Below are positions 46,424-57,820 of a stretch of DNA of 64,000 nucleotides, piece by piece. The DNA comes from Diadema setosum (Eukaryota; Echinodermata; Echinoidea; Diadematoida; Diadematidae): NCBI RefSeq assembly GCF_964275005.1, contig NC_092685.1, forward strand, positions 26,955,649-27,019,648, in the 5' to 3' direction. Every line of letters begins with the position of its first letter. Position 1 is the stretch's first letter. The translations under genes and the position numbers were made by a program. Below the pieces are notes generated by a model, which made no database searches, was not told where the DNA came from, and worked only from the letters and a program-made list of their open reading frames with translations.

Positions 46424-48892
46424 CAACAGTGTGTCATGATTGGCTATCCTGTTTACTTCCTGTGTGAATATTTGTGGACTTGCACATGAGAAGCACCGAG
46501 AAGTACATCATTTACACTTTGCACCATAGTTTTTACTCACATTCACAAGCACTTCAATGTCTCCATGATGGACAGTCTGTGGACCGATTATCCTTGCAGT
46601 GCCCCATGATGTACCAGTGGGCTGTAACGAATGTCATTTGCCTCTTTATACGTTATTCTTCCATGGAAACCGCCCTCAATGATTAGCTTACCCACAATCC
46701 CCCTCTTAGAGCTGTGCCCCATCTTCTTACCATAATGAAAAAAAAAAAAAAAATCATAATGACATCAATTGGACTTTGAATGATGCAGGGCAATTTTGTG
46801 TTATACGAGTACAGTGTAAATTGCAAGGGCAACTCGAATTCTGCAATGCACCACTGGTCACGGCGGAAATAATGAGGCCCGAAGCATTGAAAATGAATTA
46901 CAGACACTTGCGAAAATGATATTGCTATTTCTTTCCTACAAGCGGGAGAGCACAGGCGACTGATGTTTTTAGCCATTACGTTTCTGAATATGGTCAAGGT
47001 TCCACAATTTTCACAGGAAGTTTGGGTGAACTGCTGCCATCAACCTTTTGAATTTGTTCAAAAGGTCAACAAAGAATATTGTGTAATCACTATTAGTTTG
47101 AGAAATTTTTTCATACATAGGGAGGGGTTAAAAAATGAAATAAGAACCGAAGAAGTATCTTATAGTGATGCTGCTACAACTGGGCAGTACGGCTGACACA
47201 TGCAAAGCTTGTGGTCCTCGTGATGTGAGTGTATCACATGTAAATTCCACAGTGTATTTGTAACTGAAAATCATAACATTAATTTAATAGGATTGTGATT
47301 GAAGACAATGCAAGTTTCAGCCATATTTATGAATCAGAATTTGGCTTGCCTTCAGCTGGAACTCTTATGTGTTGAGTTTTATCCAGTTTATGAATTGGAT
47401 TTTTTTTTTTCTTACCTGAAGAAGCTTTGTGTAATTTACTTGATTTTTTTTTATATTTATTTAACTGTCCTGCAATAATTGGTATTGCTCAAGAAATCAC
47501 TGTCATTGAATTGATTTGACATTCTAAGCCAGTTGCATTCAAAACTATTTCTTACGACAAAGTGTTATGTGATCCTTGTATCTCACAATTTCTTCCTAAT
47601 AAGTCAATGTACATACTGCAGAAAGACGAGTGGGTGTATTCTATCTTAGTCTGTGGGCGCAAAGTTACAGCTGCCTTGTCTTTTGTATTTGAGCAACAGT
47701 CCCGTTTCGTGAAAAACTCAGTCAGATGTGAAAATTTGATTCCAGTTTCATTTATGGAAAGCCAACCACCCATGAGAACCAGAATATTGGATTGTCCACG
47801 TGATGGGCCATAACAACTGAGTACAAAGGATTTCGAGGCCACATGATTGAAAAAAGAAAAGAAAAAATAAAGAAAGTTTATATCATAAGAGAGGGCTGGA
47901 AAAATGGGACAAAAGAAACATATAAACTTTAATTTCAGCAAACTGAAAAAAAAAACCAAATCTTCATTTCTGAACATTCGGTGTACTATCCAGACAGAGC
48001 TGTGACCTGTGATTTCTGTTCAACAGTATCCTTGTGTGTCATACTTGTACATGAATTCATGCACTACTTACTATAAAAAAGGAGAGATTTTGTTATATTA
48101 TTCACAAATAGTCTTCCACTGTGATCAGTTTGGACAATATATTTAGTCTGTCCAGGGCTTTTAGAAGTGAAAGGCCACTACATCATACCTTAAAGATTGG
48201 TCTTTTTTTCATGCTTTCCAAAGCATCAGATCTTTTCTCCCCCTCCCCTCTTTCATATTCTCTGATGGGATTGTGTGCCTGTCCTCTTTAGGGGCCCTGT
48301 GCCTTTCTGGTCAGATCTTGGTTGACCGGAGTAAAAATAACCCAGTTTGTGACTACTGTACTGTCAATTTTGTAGGCAGTGAGTACTCAAGATTCTTCTT
48401 TTCTTTCCTTTTTTTTTTTTTTTAAGCACTCTTTATTTATAGAGCCCCTTTTTCAAAGTCGCTAAGCACACTCCATGCTGTCTACAGAGGCATTGTACAC
48501 TGTTTGATGCTCAAATTGGGGCAGCTTGGTTATGTAACGGAGTGGGAATTTGTCTTTAGCATTGTTGGTAGGCCAGGATCAATAATGGGGCTCTTAATGA
48601 GGAAGAATAAGGGAGCGGATCTCCTCTCCTTTATAGAGCTGTTATTATCATCCCAGGACTGAACATCATCACAAGAACAAAAATTTTGGTTAGGGAATCT
48701 TTGCTACACCTGTATTAAAAAATCAGTGTCGGTCATAAGTTACGACAATCAATGTACAATGGTCTTACAAAGCCATGTCTTCCTTTGAACTGTACTGAAG
48801 TTCTCTTTAATGTGCCAACATTTCTAAATACCCCCATATTTCTACAGAAGATGGATGTTGGCATAGGTAAGGCAGTAATCAGATCACCTTAA

Positions 48893-48924
<32 letters not shown>

Positions 48925-49607
48925 ATATCAGATGTAGGCCTATAATGTATTGTATGTATGAAAGCATTGATTGAAATTTCTGCATTATGTATGTATTGTC
49001 CAGTAGCTTAGGGTTTGCGATCTCAGTGAACTGTCACATTGACAACCCAAACCAATTGCTGTGACTTGAATTGCCAGCGTAATGCACGTAGCATGTTTTG
49101 CATGTGAATTGATATGTCTCAGTAACCACGTCATGTTTCATAGTGATTGACATGAAGGGAATTACTCTACATGATCTGCAGCCAGGCAAGGAACAATAGG
49201 ATGCCCATAAACATCCATAGACTTCATACAGCATTAATTAGTTTGTGGTTTCAGTAACAATTTGCATTCTCTCAAGTGGCTGTTATGAAAATGTAAACAT
49301 GTTATATACGCCCTTGATTTTTTTTTTTTTTTTATCATGGCATCTGCTCAAACACTGAATAATTTATGCTTATTCACATTGATGAAAGGCAGTTTGTCAA
49401 TCAACAATATTAGCAGTATGGTGGTATTCAGGATTAAGACCCTTGTAATTGTTTGTCTTTTTATCACTTGGATGAAAAAAAAAAAAAAACTAATGTTAGT
49501 GCGAACAAAGGTATGGGGTGCACCTAGTTAGAAATTTTGTTGATTGTGCTCTTATTTTCAATATAATTATACAAATGACACACAGCGGGAATAATGTGCA
49601 TTTATAA
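46424..49607. other. No gene recognised
   Basis: A runs near 46739-46754 and T runs near 48410-48423 and 48893-48916. Overlapping open frames on both strands at 47552-47977 match nothing known and are not supported as exons. Confidence 0.45.
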
Positions 49608-50218
49608 GGTAACTATGGAATGCTTGACCCATGTGAAGCTGAACGAGTTTATTACCTCCACCAAGGGAGGAGGTTATGTTTTCGTTAGTTTTAGTTAGCG
49701 TTGGTTTGTTTGTTAGTTAGTTTGTCTGTGTGCAAAATAACTCAAAAAATAGTTTACAGATTGGGATGAAACTTGCAGGTAAGGTTGAGAATGACACAAG
49801 TAACAAACGATTAACTTTTGGTGGTGATCCGAGAATTTTTTTGGAATTTATGAAGGATTTTTTTTTAATATTTTGGCATGTAGGGTCAATGAACTTGGGA
49901 GTTCAGGCTGCGCGTATTTGAGGTTTGCATGTGTGCACTAAAGTGCGTGCTCCACTTTCTGCTAGGGCGAGGGGCGCCGTGCAGCTGAGGGTTTATGACG
50001 TAACAAAGGCTTCTATATTGGGAAATCAGGCAATTTCAGCATGTAGACCTATGGGTGGAAATCACTGATTTCTATGTAAGAGCCCAAAGAGCTCTTCCCC
50101 AGTGGTAGAGAGGAGAAAAAATCTCTTTGGGAAGAGCAAGATCATCGGTGGAAAGTAACTGCTTGGCGGAGGTCTGCGCTCTTAGAGTACTTTTTTAGTT
50201 CTTAATTCCATAGTTACC
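49608..50218. mobile_element. Dispersed repeat bounded by a 14 bp inverted repeat
   Basis: GGTAACTATGGAAT (49608-49621) is exactly inverted at 50205-50218. The interior has CCTCCACCAAGGGAGGAGGT, AACTCAAAAAATAGTTTACA, TTTTGGTGGTGATCCGAGAA and GGAGGTCTGCGCTCTTAGAG, words of a repeat I have seen as very widespread in marine invertebrate DNA. No protein is encoded. Confidence 0.65.
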
Positions 50219-53200
50219 GCATACACATTATTCATACTGACACATGAAAAGACATGTGTCATAGATCTGTATGAGGGAATGGGGGACTTTTTTTTTCTCA
50301 CCAGAAATCCATTTTTTGATATGCTACCTGATGGCATATTCACTGAATGCATATATTTTTGGCTTGCCATAATTGAAAATTACCGGTATGTAATCCAGTA
50401 CTTCCAACCATGTTTTACTGTTTACTGGATGCATGGTTTGCTAGCCAACTGGCGTCTCTTACTGAATGCGCGAACACTTACTTAGTCCACAAACTCTTGC
50501 TACAAGTGTGCGTGGCGATTATGTTTATAGTAGCTATCATCATGAAGCAATATGTGAGGCATGTGAAAATCAGCAGACAGCTCTCAACCAATGAGATCAC
50601 AGGAGTTTTGCTACCTGTTCTATAACATGTAATTGACTTATAAAATGTGATTTCTGAAATTTTTGCCTACCGGTATTTTAGAATGACTGATTCCCTTCTG
50701 TGGTGATCATGAGTGCTAATTGAAATCTTACACTCTAATATGAGTAAGGTGCAAATGTGGGATGGGGATGGAGGTGGGGAAGGAGGCAGAAATTTGCTTG
50801 TCCAAATTGCACACAGACTTTAACAAGAGGGCAGGATGTGGCTTTGTTCACAGACAGAATAGATCCCCAGGAGAATCCCTGGATTATCCTGTCTCATCAG
50901 GAGGGAAGGTATGAATATGCGGAATGGACACACAGTAAAATGTATGTGTGGGACTGATGCTTCTACTCCTTGCTCATTATAGCCGTATTATTCAGTACAT
51001 TGACATTTTCACTGCATTAGTAATAGAGTCTTAGCAAATTCTATTCACACTCTTGTGATATGTATGTCATCTGCCCATACTTTACAATATAGGGAAAAAA
51101 AAACCTTTGAAATGTGTGTGGTGGACATTTATAGCATTAAAACCACTGCCAATACCATGTTATCTTCATAGACAGTTTTCCTCCTTTGCAAAGCATAGCA
51201 TACCCAAGATGTCTCAACCACAAGATTTGTCACAGTAGTGTTGAACTAACATGCTGAACACAAAGTTGTGTTTATGATACAGCTGACATGTAAGATAATT
51301 CATATCATTGTCATCAGCAGGAGTTAGATGCCTTAAAAACATTTAGGAAAAAAAAAATGATGAATGAAGCAAACATCCAAGAATAATTTTCAGCCCCTCA
51401 TTGGAGTAGACTGTATTTTGCTTGTAATTGATCTGTTCGTCATTATTTTGACAGTAACCATCCTTAGATGACGTTTTGTTGAATTGGCTTTTGAGATTTT
51501 CAGTCTGCCTGCGTGTTTATCATTGTTGTCGCCTCATGTTGCAAATAGAATATCGTTACAACACAGTTATGTCAGGGTGAATATATGGCTGACATGAAGC
51601 AAAATGTTATTTGTTGCAAATCGGTCATATTTCACATACCAATTTATCATTCTCAAATTGAAGTGAGCTGGTATAGGAGCAGATGTGTCAGTGTGTGCTA
51701 TTTGCTGGAAAGTCCTCTTTTAGGAAGTAATGATATTTTATCATGCCGAAGTGAAAAGTTTTTTCATTGTGACAGGATGTCCTCACTGTAAAGATAGTAA
51801 TGTGAGAAGAATTTTTTGTTGTACACTGAATATGCATGCAATGCTGAACAAAATGTACTGCTAATGTACTGCAGGATGATGACATAGAAGCCCACTTGCC
51901 TGCTCGCCCATAACAGGGCAACCATAACTCGCTATTGGACAAATGATATGAAGGAGCTACTATACTGCTTGGTGGTTGCATGAGTACAGGGCTGTTCAGA
52001 AATGCCCAGTAGTCCATTCAGACAGTAGGCCAAATATATCTATCATAACTCTTTGAAGTGTAAATGTTGTGAACTTCTTAGTTTACAGTCCTATAAACAT
52101 TATTGCCCCAACTCCCATTAGACTTGAGTTTATTTCCAAATCAGTATTGGTTCTGAGGTAGACATTCATGTCAGCTCTTGGACCCAACCCGTAACATGTT
52201 CTACCCTCAAAAATCTTACGTGAAGGTCTACCTGATTAGTCCAAACATGGAAAGGTCAATGTCTAAGATTTTTCTGTATGAGCCTCCTTGTCAGTACCCC
52301 ATGCACTTTAGCCTAATGATGTTTTTACTCATGGCTAAAACATGGTTGATTAGTATGTGGAAACGGGTCAACAAATTATGCTGACAGCAACTTCCCCACG
52401 CGGTACACGTATCAATTGCTTTTAGACGTGCACTCGCCTGGATTTTGATTTGTAGGTTGACTATATTGATCTTGGTCCAAAGCAAGCACACTTGACAATG
52501 AGCAACCATCACGAACTCTGGCAGTGGCGTGTTAGGTATACATGTGTACACAAGAGGGCCCATAGAATCCTTCCCCATTCTTGCGCAAGCTTGTGGTCAT
52601 CATCTTCATCACCATCACTTATTAGCAAAGGATGGCGGTCCAAAGTCCACTTCCAGACTTGCAATTCCCTGCTCGCGCACACACTGAAGATTCCTCAGGA
52701 TGGCTCGATTAGAACGGAATAGAACAGAACGTGTGTGTGTGTGTGTGTGTGTGTGCTTGTTTCTCTTCAATTCTACTCTATGTTTGTGGTCCTTGCTATT
52801 GTCAACTTTTACTCCCCCCCCCCCCCCCTTTGTGTGTACCTCTTGTGCCTAGATCCACTCCCTTTTACTTTTTCCTTCTGCTTTACGATAATATATCTAA
52901 TGTGCTTGCTTGATCTGGAAAAGCTGTGTGTGGTTAACCTTCCTCCGGTACATGATTGAAAGATTACTGGTATGTGTGCATTTTGTGCACAATCATTCCC
53001 TGTTTGCAGATCAATTCATTATCACTGGACGTGACATTCAGCTCGTAGCGAGTCAAGAAGAGCTTTTGTATAGCATGCTCTTCATATTGTGCCTTAATCC
53101 ACTGAACCTCCGCTCATAGTCATAAGCTGTTTTTTTTTTTTTCCTTTCCCCTCTGTGTAGCTAAAGTGATAATGGTTCAAATGTGACTGAATCATCCATT

Positions 53201-53513
53201 TTGCAGGTACGCATAGATCTCACAGTTCGAGGAGCATCATTTTTATGTGTAATTTTGTAGCACATGGACTTGGATGAGCTGGATTTAAAATGCTATAATT
53301 AGTACAATCCTAGTCCAGCAAAGCTAGCAGTTTTTTCCCCATGCAATGAATGTATTAAAGTTACTTTGAAATGATTTACAGTTTCTTAGTCTGAAGATAT
53401 ATTGATATTCTATCAATACCATAGCAAGAGATTGGAAATTAAAAAGACACGGGTGAGCATAGCAATCTGAAGGAACTGTAGCTTTCATGTACTGCAGGCA
53501 GTCAAATCTACCT
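50219..53513. other. No secure gene; one weak exon candidate
   Basis: GT repeats at 52730-52755 and a C run at 52815-52828. A 119-base open stretch at 50790-50908 with a CPNC motif and a GAAG|GTATGA donor is the only exon-like segment, and its acceptor is poor. Confidence 0.4.
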
Positions 53514-54071
53514 TTAAAGGACAAGTTCACCTTCATTAACATAAGGATTGAGAGAATGTAGCAATATTAGTAGAACACATCACTGAAAATTTGAGGAAAA
53601 TCGGACAATCCATTCAAAAGTTATGAATTTTTGAAGTTTTTGTGCAGTCACTGCTGGATGAGAAGACTACTACAGTGTATGATGTCACATGCATACAACA
53701 ATATAAGGAAAATATAAAGAGAATTTCACAAAATTTCATCTTTTGAAAAAAGTACACATTCCCTTGACTCGTTACTGACATATGTTGTGGGTAATATTAT
53801 TCCCATTGCCTTTAGAAAGAGGCAAGTCAAGTGCTCTTTTATTATGCGAAAAAAAGTCAAAATATGTTGAATTTTCTTTACATTTTCTTTATACAGTTGT
53901 ACTCATCACGAGCCTTAGTAGTCTCCTCATCCAGCGGTTCCAAGAAAAAAGTTTTAAAAATTCATAACTTTTGCATCGATTGTCCAATTTTCCTCAAACT
54001 GTGTTTGTGTTCTACTAATATTGCTGCATTCTCTTAATCTTTATGTTAATGAAGGTGAACTTATCCTTTAA
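53514..54071. mobile_element. Rep-H copy 3: TTAA-flanked palindromic MITE
   Basis: TTAA at 53514-53517 and 54068-54071 encloses 550 bp with the same inverted ends as copy 1 (AGGACAAGTTCACCTTCATT). It is in opposite inner orientation to copy 1. Confidence 0.9.
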
Positions 54072-54157
54072 CTCCTTCCTACCTTGTGATCAGAGCCTTT
54101 TGAACATGATTGTGAAGTGAACCTAGTTTGTTCTCCCCCTGTATGCCACCATGACCT

Positions 54158-54316
54158 GGGCCCTGTTTCATAAAAGATGTTAGGATGGCAACTCTTGCTG
54201 GAATGGCAACTTCCAATAGCAACAGCCAATCAGGAAGCTGGATTCTTGTCGTTACCATGACAATTGTCATTCCAGCAAGAGTTGTCATCTTATCAACCTT
54301 TTATGAAATGGGGCCC
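54158..54316. mobile_element. Rep-C copy 1: palindromic MITE
   Basis: The ends GGGCCCTGTTTCATAAAAG and TTTTATGAAATGGGGCCC are inverted, followed by AACTCTTGCTGGAATGGCAA and its inverse. The centre has AGCCAATCAGGAAGCTGG. It contains GTTACCATGACAAT, an X-box-like word. Confidence 0.85.
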
Positions 54317-55430
54317 AGATCTCTTCATACCAGATGGGTTTTGAGTGAGAAACGTTTCCCCCGTCTTTGCTAATTACAGGTCGATCTCCAACGATACGTA
54401 CCGGATTTCTTTTGTACTGTCACCCAAGATATATACCACAATATCCCATTACATATCCATATCCCAGTCTCAGCTCTTGCCCAAGATATCCACAAACTTC
54501 TTCCTCATAAACATAGAGAGGTTGCAAATGTTTTGAGTGCTTTGAAGTTTTGAGAGGCGCTTAAAAATACCGGGCATGGAGAGATTAAATGTCCCGTCCC
54601 TCAGGGTTTCCTGATCTCTCTGTAGACATGGGCAGAATCTATGATTTCCTCGAACATCACTGCTGGCATTTTCTGCTAATATATTTGCATTCACAGGATC
54701 TACTTGAAAGAATTTGATTGCGAAACAAATTTACTCCATTCTTGTGAGTTTGAGATGTTTGTGATTAAATCTGCTAAAAACAAAGAAAATTATAAGAAAA
54801 TATGGGATATTTGTATTATGATAAATCAAAAGCATATTTCTCTTCATGCAACAAGTGAGATATCTTTGGGGAAAGTTTGATTTTGTTTTTACCTGATGAT
54901 GGACTCACTTGAAAATGTTTAAAGATGGCGCTTAATGCAATCAAACTCCTCATATATATTAATTTTGGCTATGCTTCCATTCAAATGAGGAAAAGGGAGT
55001 TTGGAATGCTTGAGCAGTCATATCAAAATAAAGGCCTTAGATATGTAATGCAGGCATATGTCTGATCAGTCAAATCAGAGTAACAGGCTCAAAGTCAAGT
55101 TTCCTACTGATTGGACTTCAAGTTCAAAGTCAACTGCTAATGCATGTAATCAAAGTGAGTTCTGACTGTTTGAGCTTCAAGAAACCTCCCTTTGTTTTGT
55201 CAGCTGTAGCTGAATGAAATTGCTGATAGGATCTATAGAAGAATCTGCAAAGAGTACATACTAAATATGTCACCATCCTCCTCCCCCCCCCCACCAACGA
55301 AAATGAATAAATAGATAATATGAAGAAATGCATATGCAGTAAAATTTGTGTCACTGAAACAAGGAGTTTGTGTGGTGAGATTGTTTTCTACTTCGAGAGG
55401 TATATTGTCGATAATAAGCCTTTTCGCAGT
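54317..55430. other. No gene recognised
   Basis: A minus-strand open frame at 54470-54694 was looked at as a possible exon of the SAP-domain gene but lacks a convincing link. A C run lies at 55283-55292. Confidence 0.4.
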
Positions 55431-56100
55431 CTCGACTGCGCATGCGCGACATTTTCTTGTCTCCAATTTTTTGGAGATAAACAAGCCTGAGTGAGGCGAC
55501 CTGACCGTGCGGATTGTGCATCTTCACTCGTACTCGTACTCCGTACTACTAGAATCGCTGGATTTCCTTCATTTCTATCGCTATTTTGTTATTATATACC
55601 TCATAAGTGAGATTCGTATTGATTGGTCAAAAGTATATCACGTGACAAGGTGTAGTCCTGTCTATCTCGCCTTAGGGTTTTCATGTAAGTGATAGAAAGG
55701 CAAAACCCTCGTGATAGAATTCGTAAACCCTCCGCGACTTTTGTACACATAACAAGTACACTAGACTTCGCACGCGGTGTCCGCAACCCCTCCAAGGACG
55801 TTCACTACGCGCATATTATAAACACAGGCAAAATCATCGCACTAGCGCACAGCAGGCATGTTTCAACGTGGCAGGGTGATCGAGCGCTCCCCCGTGATTT
55901 GAAGTGAGCTGGATCAAAGATCGTACACTTTGTCTTAGGATTTCTTAGGATCCCGAAGCAGAGACAAATCTCAGCATGTTGGAAATATCGAATTAAAACA
56001 CGAGCGACGGGAAACTGGATGTATACTGTAATCTTCTGCCAAGATTTTATGCAGGAGCTCGCCAAAGGCTGTGTGACTTTAACTGTGAGTGAGTACCGTG
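55431..56100. promoter_or_regulatory. CpG-richer segment with an NRF-1-like site
   Basis: TGCGCATGCGCG (55437-55448) matches the NRF-1 consensus. The following ~500 bases are richer in CpG than the surroundings. This could be a promoter, but no coding exon was identified on either strand. Confidence 0.35.
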
Positions 56101-56247
56101 CGTACTGGGTAGTCTACGAAATGCACGAAAACCACGCAAGCAAGCGCAGGCTGTGGCCTGATTTTAGGGCTAACGTTCAGGCATAACAGTTAGAATTTAC
56201 TTCGTATTTGCCTAGCCCTAGATCTTAGTTAAGTCTTAAACGATGAG

Positions 56248-56440
56248 GTATATAAAACAAATATTAACTGCTCTGTATTCGGATGGTGGTGGAAATTATC
56301 ACTCCCTCGGTGCTTTTCATACCGACCCTTCCATCACCCCTCGGCTAACGCCTCGGGGTGATAGAAGGGTCGTCATGAAAAGCATCTCGGGAATGATAAT
56401 TTCCACCATCATCCTCATGAGCAGTCAATATTTGTATACT
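56248..56440. repeat. Long hairpin with CTCGG...CTCGGGG apex
   Basis: Arms of about 95 bases pair, for example GGATGGTGGTGGAAATTATC on the left with GATAATTTCCACCATCATCC on the right. The apex is CCCTCGGCTAACGCCTCGGG. Same architecture as 12135-12277. Confidence 0.85.
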
Positions 56441-56903
56441 AACGAATGTCAGTATTTCATTGGCAAATATCTAAGCCCTAATATGTATTGTTAGTCTCGT
56501 TTAAAATGTATTTTTCCTACGTTGCTTTCAACGAAATTCCACCGGTTAGTTAAAACATAACACATTTTATCACAAGTGGGACTGTGATACTAGTGGAACT
56601 ACGATTAGAATATTTCCGAACCGTGCCGTGTGACAAAACACAACTGAAATCGTGATTGAAATACCGAAATCTTATTCCATATTTACCATCCGAGCTAAGT
56701 AGGTAGTGCAGACAATTTTTTACGGGAAAATGTCATTCAATTTTAATGAAAAATTGTTCAAAATGAAAAAAAAACAAAAATCTTGTAATTTTGCTCTCTG
56801 CTCGTAATCCTGTCTTGAGCTTGGTACGCTGATACATGGAGCATCGTTCAGTATAGCCATTCAACAATCTCAAAATAGCTCACTGGTGGCCAAAATCATA
56901 CAC

Positions 56904-57126
56904 CTTCTTTTTCTGAAATCCAGTTATCAATCTCAACAAGGGGATCTGGATTTTTTCGCCTCCAATGTTCAAAAGTTCTGCTTACTGCTCCGATCTCAAT
57001 CTGTCTTCTTCCACTTCTGTCTGTTTCACTTTGAATCCAAGTTGTATGGTAAGGGTACCACCTATCGGCAGGGTACCTTGGCATCGGCACCCCCTGCGTA
57101 TCATGGCTGTTTGCGTATAGTAGTAG
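56904..57126 (-). CDS. Candidate exon 2 of the SAP-domain gene
   Basis: On the minus strand a strong acceptor (TTATTGTTTTCATAG) is followed by 74 open codons in phase 0 and a donor GAAG|GTGTAT. The peptide is Trp- and charge-rich (for example YPADRWYPYHTTWIQSE and EHWRRKNPDPLVEIDNWISE) and matches no domain I know. Phase agrees with exon 1 using either of its donors. It ends with one base of the next codon, so further exons at lower coordinates are expected. Sequence words such as GGTACCACCTATCG occur inverted in exon 1's flank, so a repeat origin is possible. Confidence 0.45.
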
Positions 57127-57498
57127 CTATGAAAACAATAAAAATGAAGAAACGAAAATCAAACTCATAAACAACTAAAAAACCAAACTAAACAGTTTCA
57201 ATTACACATCCGCTAAGTAACGACGGCTCTGAAATGCACGTGTATTATACCTATGGAGGGAAGGGGTGCCGATCGCTAGGTACCCTTTTAAGCTGCGCGA
57301 AGAAAACGGACAGCATGCACTAAAATTGCGCTATTTTATAACGGAGATTCATAATCAACGAGACGGTCACGACATTCAAAACTGCAGTATTTATGGCATA
57401 TTTGAGGTAAGAATTAGGCGAATTTGTTTTATATTTTTGGAATAAACAAGCTACAACTTAGTCCTTAGGATGACGATAGGTGGTACCCTCAATCATAC

Positions 57499-57636
57499 AG
57501 CACTTAATACGAGAGCCTGTAGTTCGGCTTTTCTACCCACGGTTTTCAGTCCTCTTTCGCGAAGAAATATCTGTAATTCCTTCACAGTGAACTGTTGAAT
57601 TTGTTCAAGACTAAACTGAACATCGTCTCCAGCCAT
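57499..57636 (-). CDS. First exon encoding a SAP domain
   Basis: ATG at 57634-57636 in good context (CAAAATGG) opens a frame that reads MAGDDVQFSLEQIQQ and then FTVKELQIFLRERGLKTVG with RKAELQAL. This fits the SAP motif, a helix-extended-helix that binds AT-rich DNA in chromatin and RNA-processing proteins. The frame stops after 47 codons (stop 57493-57495), but GT donors in phase 0 lie before it (GCT|GTATGA after 57499, or CTC|GTATTA after 57511). A protein of only 47 residues would be odd, so splicing is preferred. SAP domains at the N-terminus are also common in multicopy, possibly transposon-related invertebrate proteins, so this may not be a conserved host gene. Confidence 0.65.
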
Positions 57637-57820
57637 TTTGAGTCATATAAAGGGGTCTAATATCCAATATTTTGCGAGTTTAATGAGCAAATCGATCAGG
57701 GCAGCGTGACTCGGTACACTCGGTCAGTGTGTATTGCACTCCGTTACGCATGGCAACGCTCTTTGTTTATCTCCAGCGATCCGCGAGTCTATCCCACAAT
57801 GCACCGCGGCGCTGAGATAG
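57637..57820 (-). promoter_or_regulatory. Likely promoter/5' UTR of the SAP-domain gene
   Basis: CpG-richer sequence with GCATTGTGGGATA (minus strand, near 57790-57802) and an RFX-like GTTGCCATGCGTAAC (minus strand, near 57741-57756). No TATA box. It ends in AT-rich sequence on the far side. Confidence 0.4.

Noticed and set aside
47552-47977. Overlapping 83- and 141-codon frames on opposite strands
   Set aside because: Low-complexity Phe-rich ends, no domain, no splice context.
53261-53302. Possible PPP1R14 exon 2 (TTTTGTAG then HMDLDELDLKCYN)
   Set aside because: The DLDELDL match to DVDELLDM is short and the frame stops after 13 codons without a donor.
55601-56065. Minus-strand frames in the CpG-richer segment
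   Set aside because: They overlap a likely promoter region and show no domain; open length is explained by base composition.
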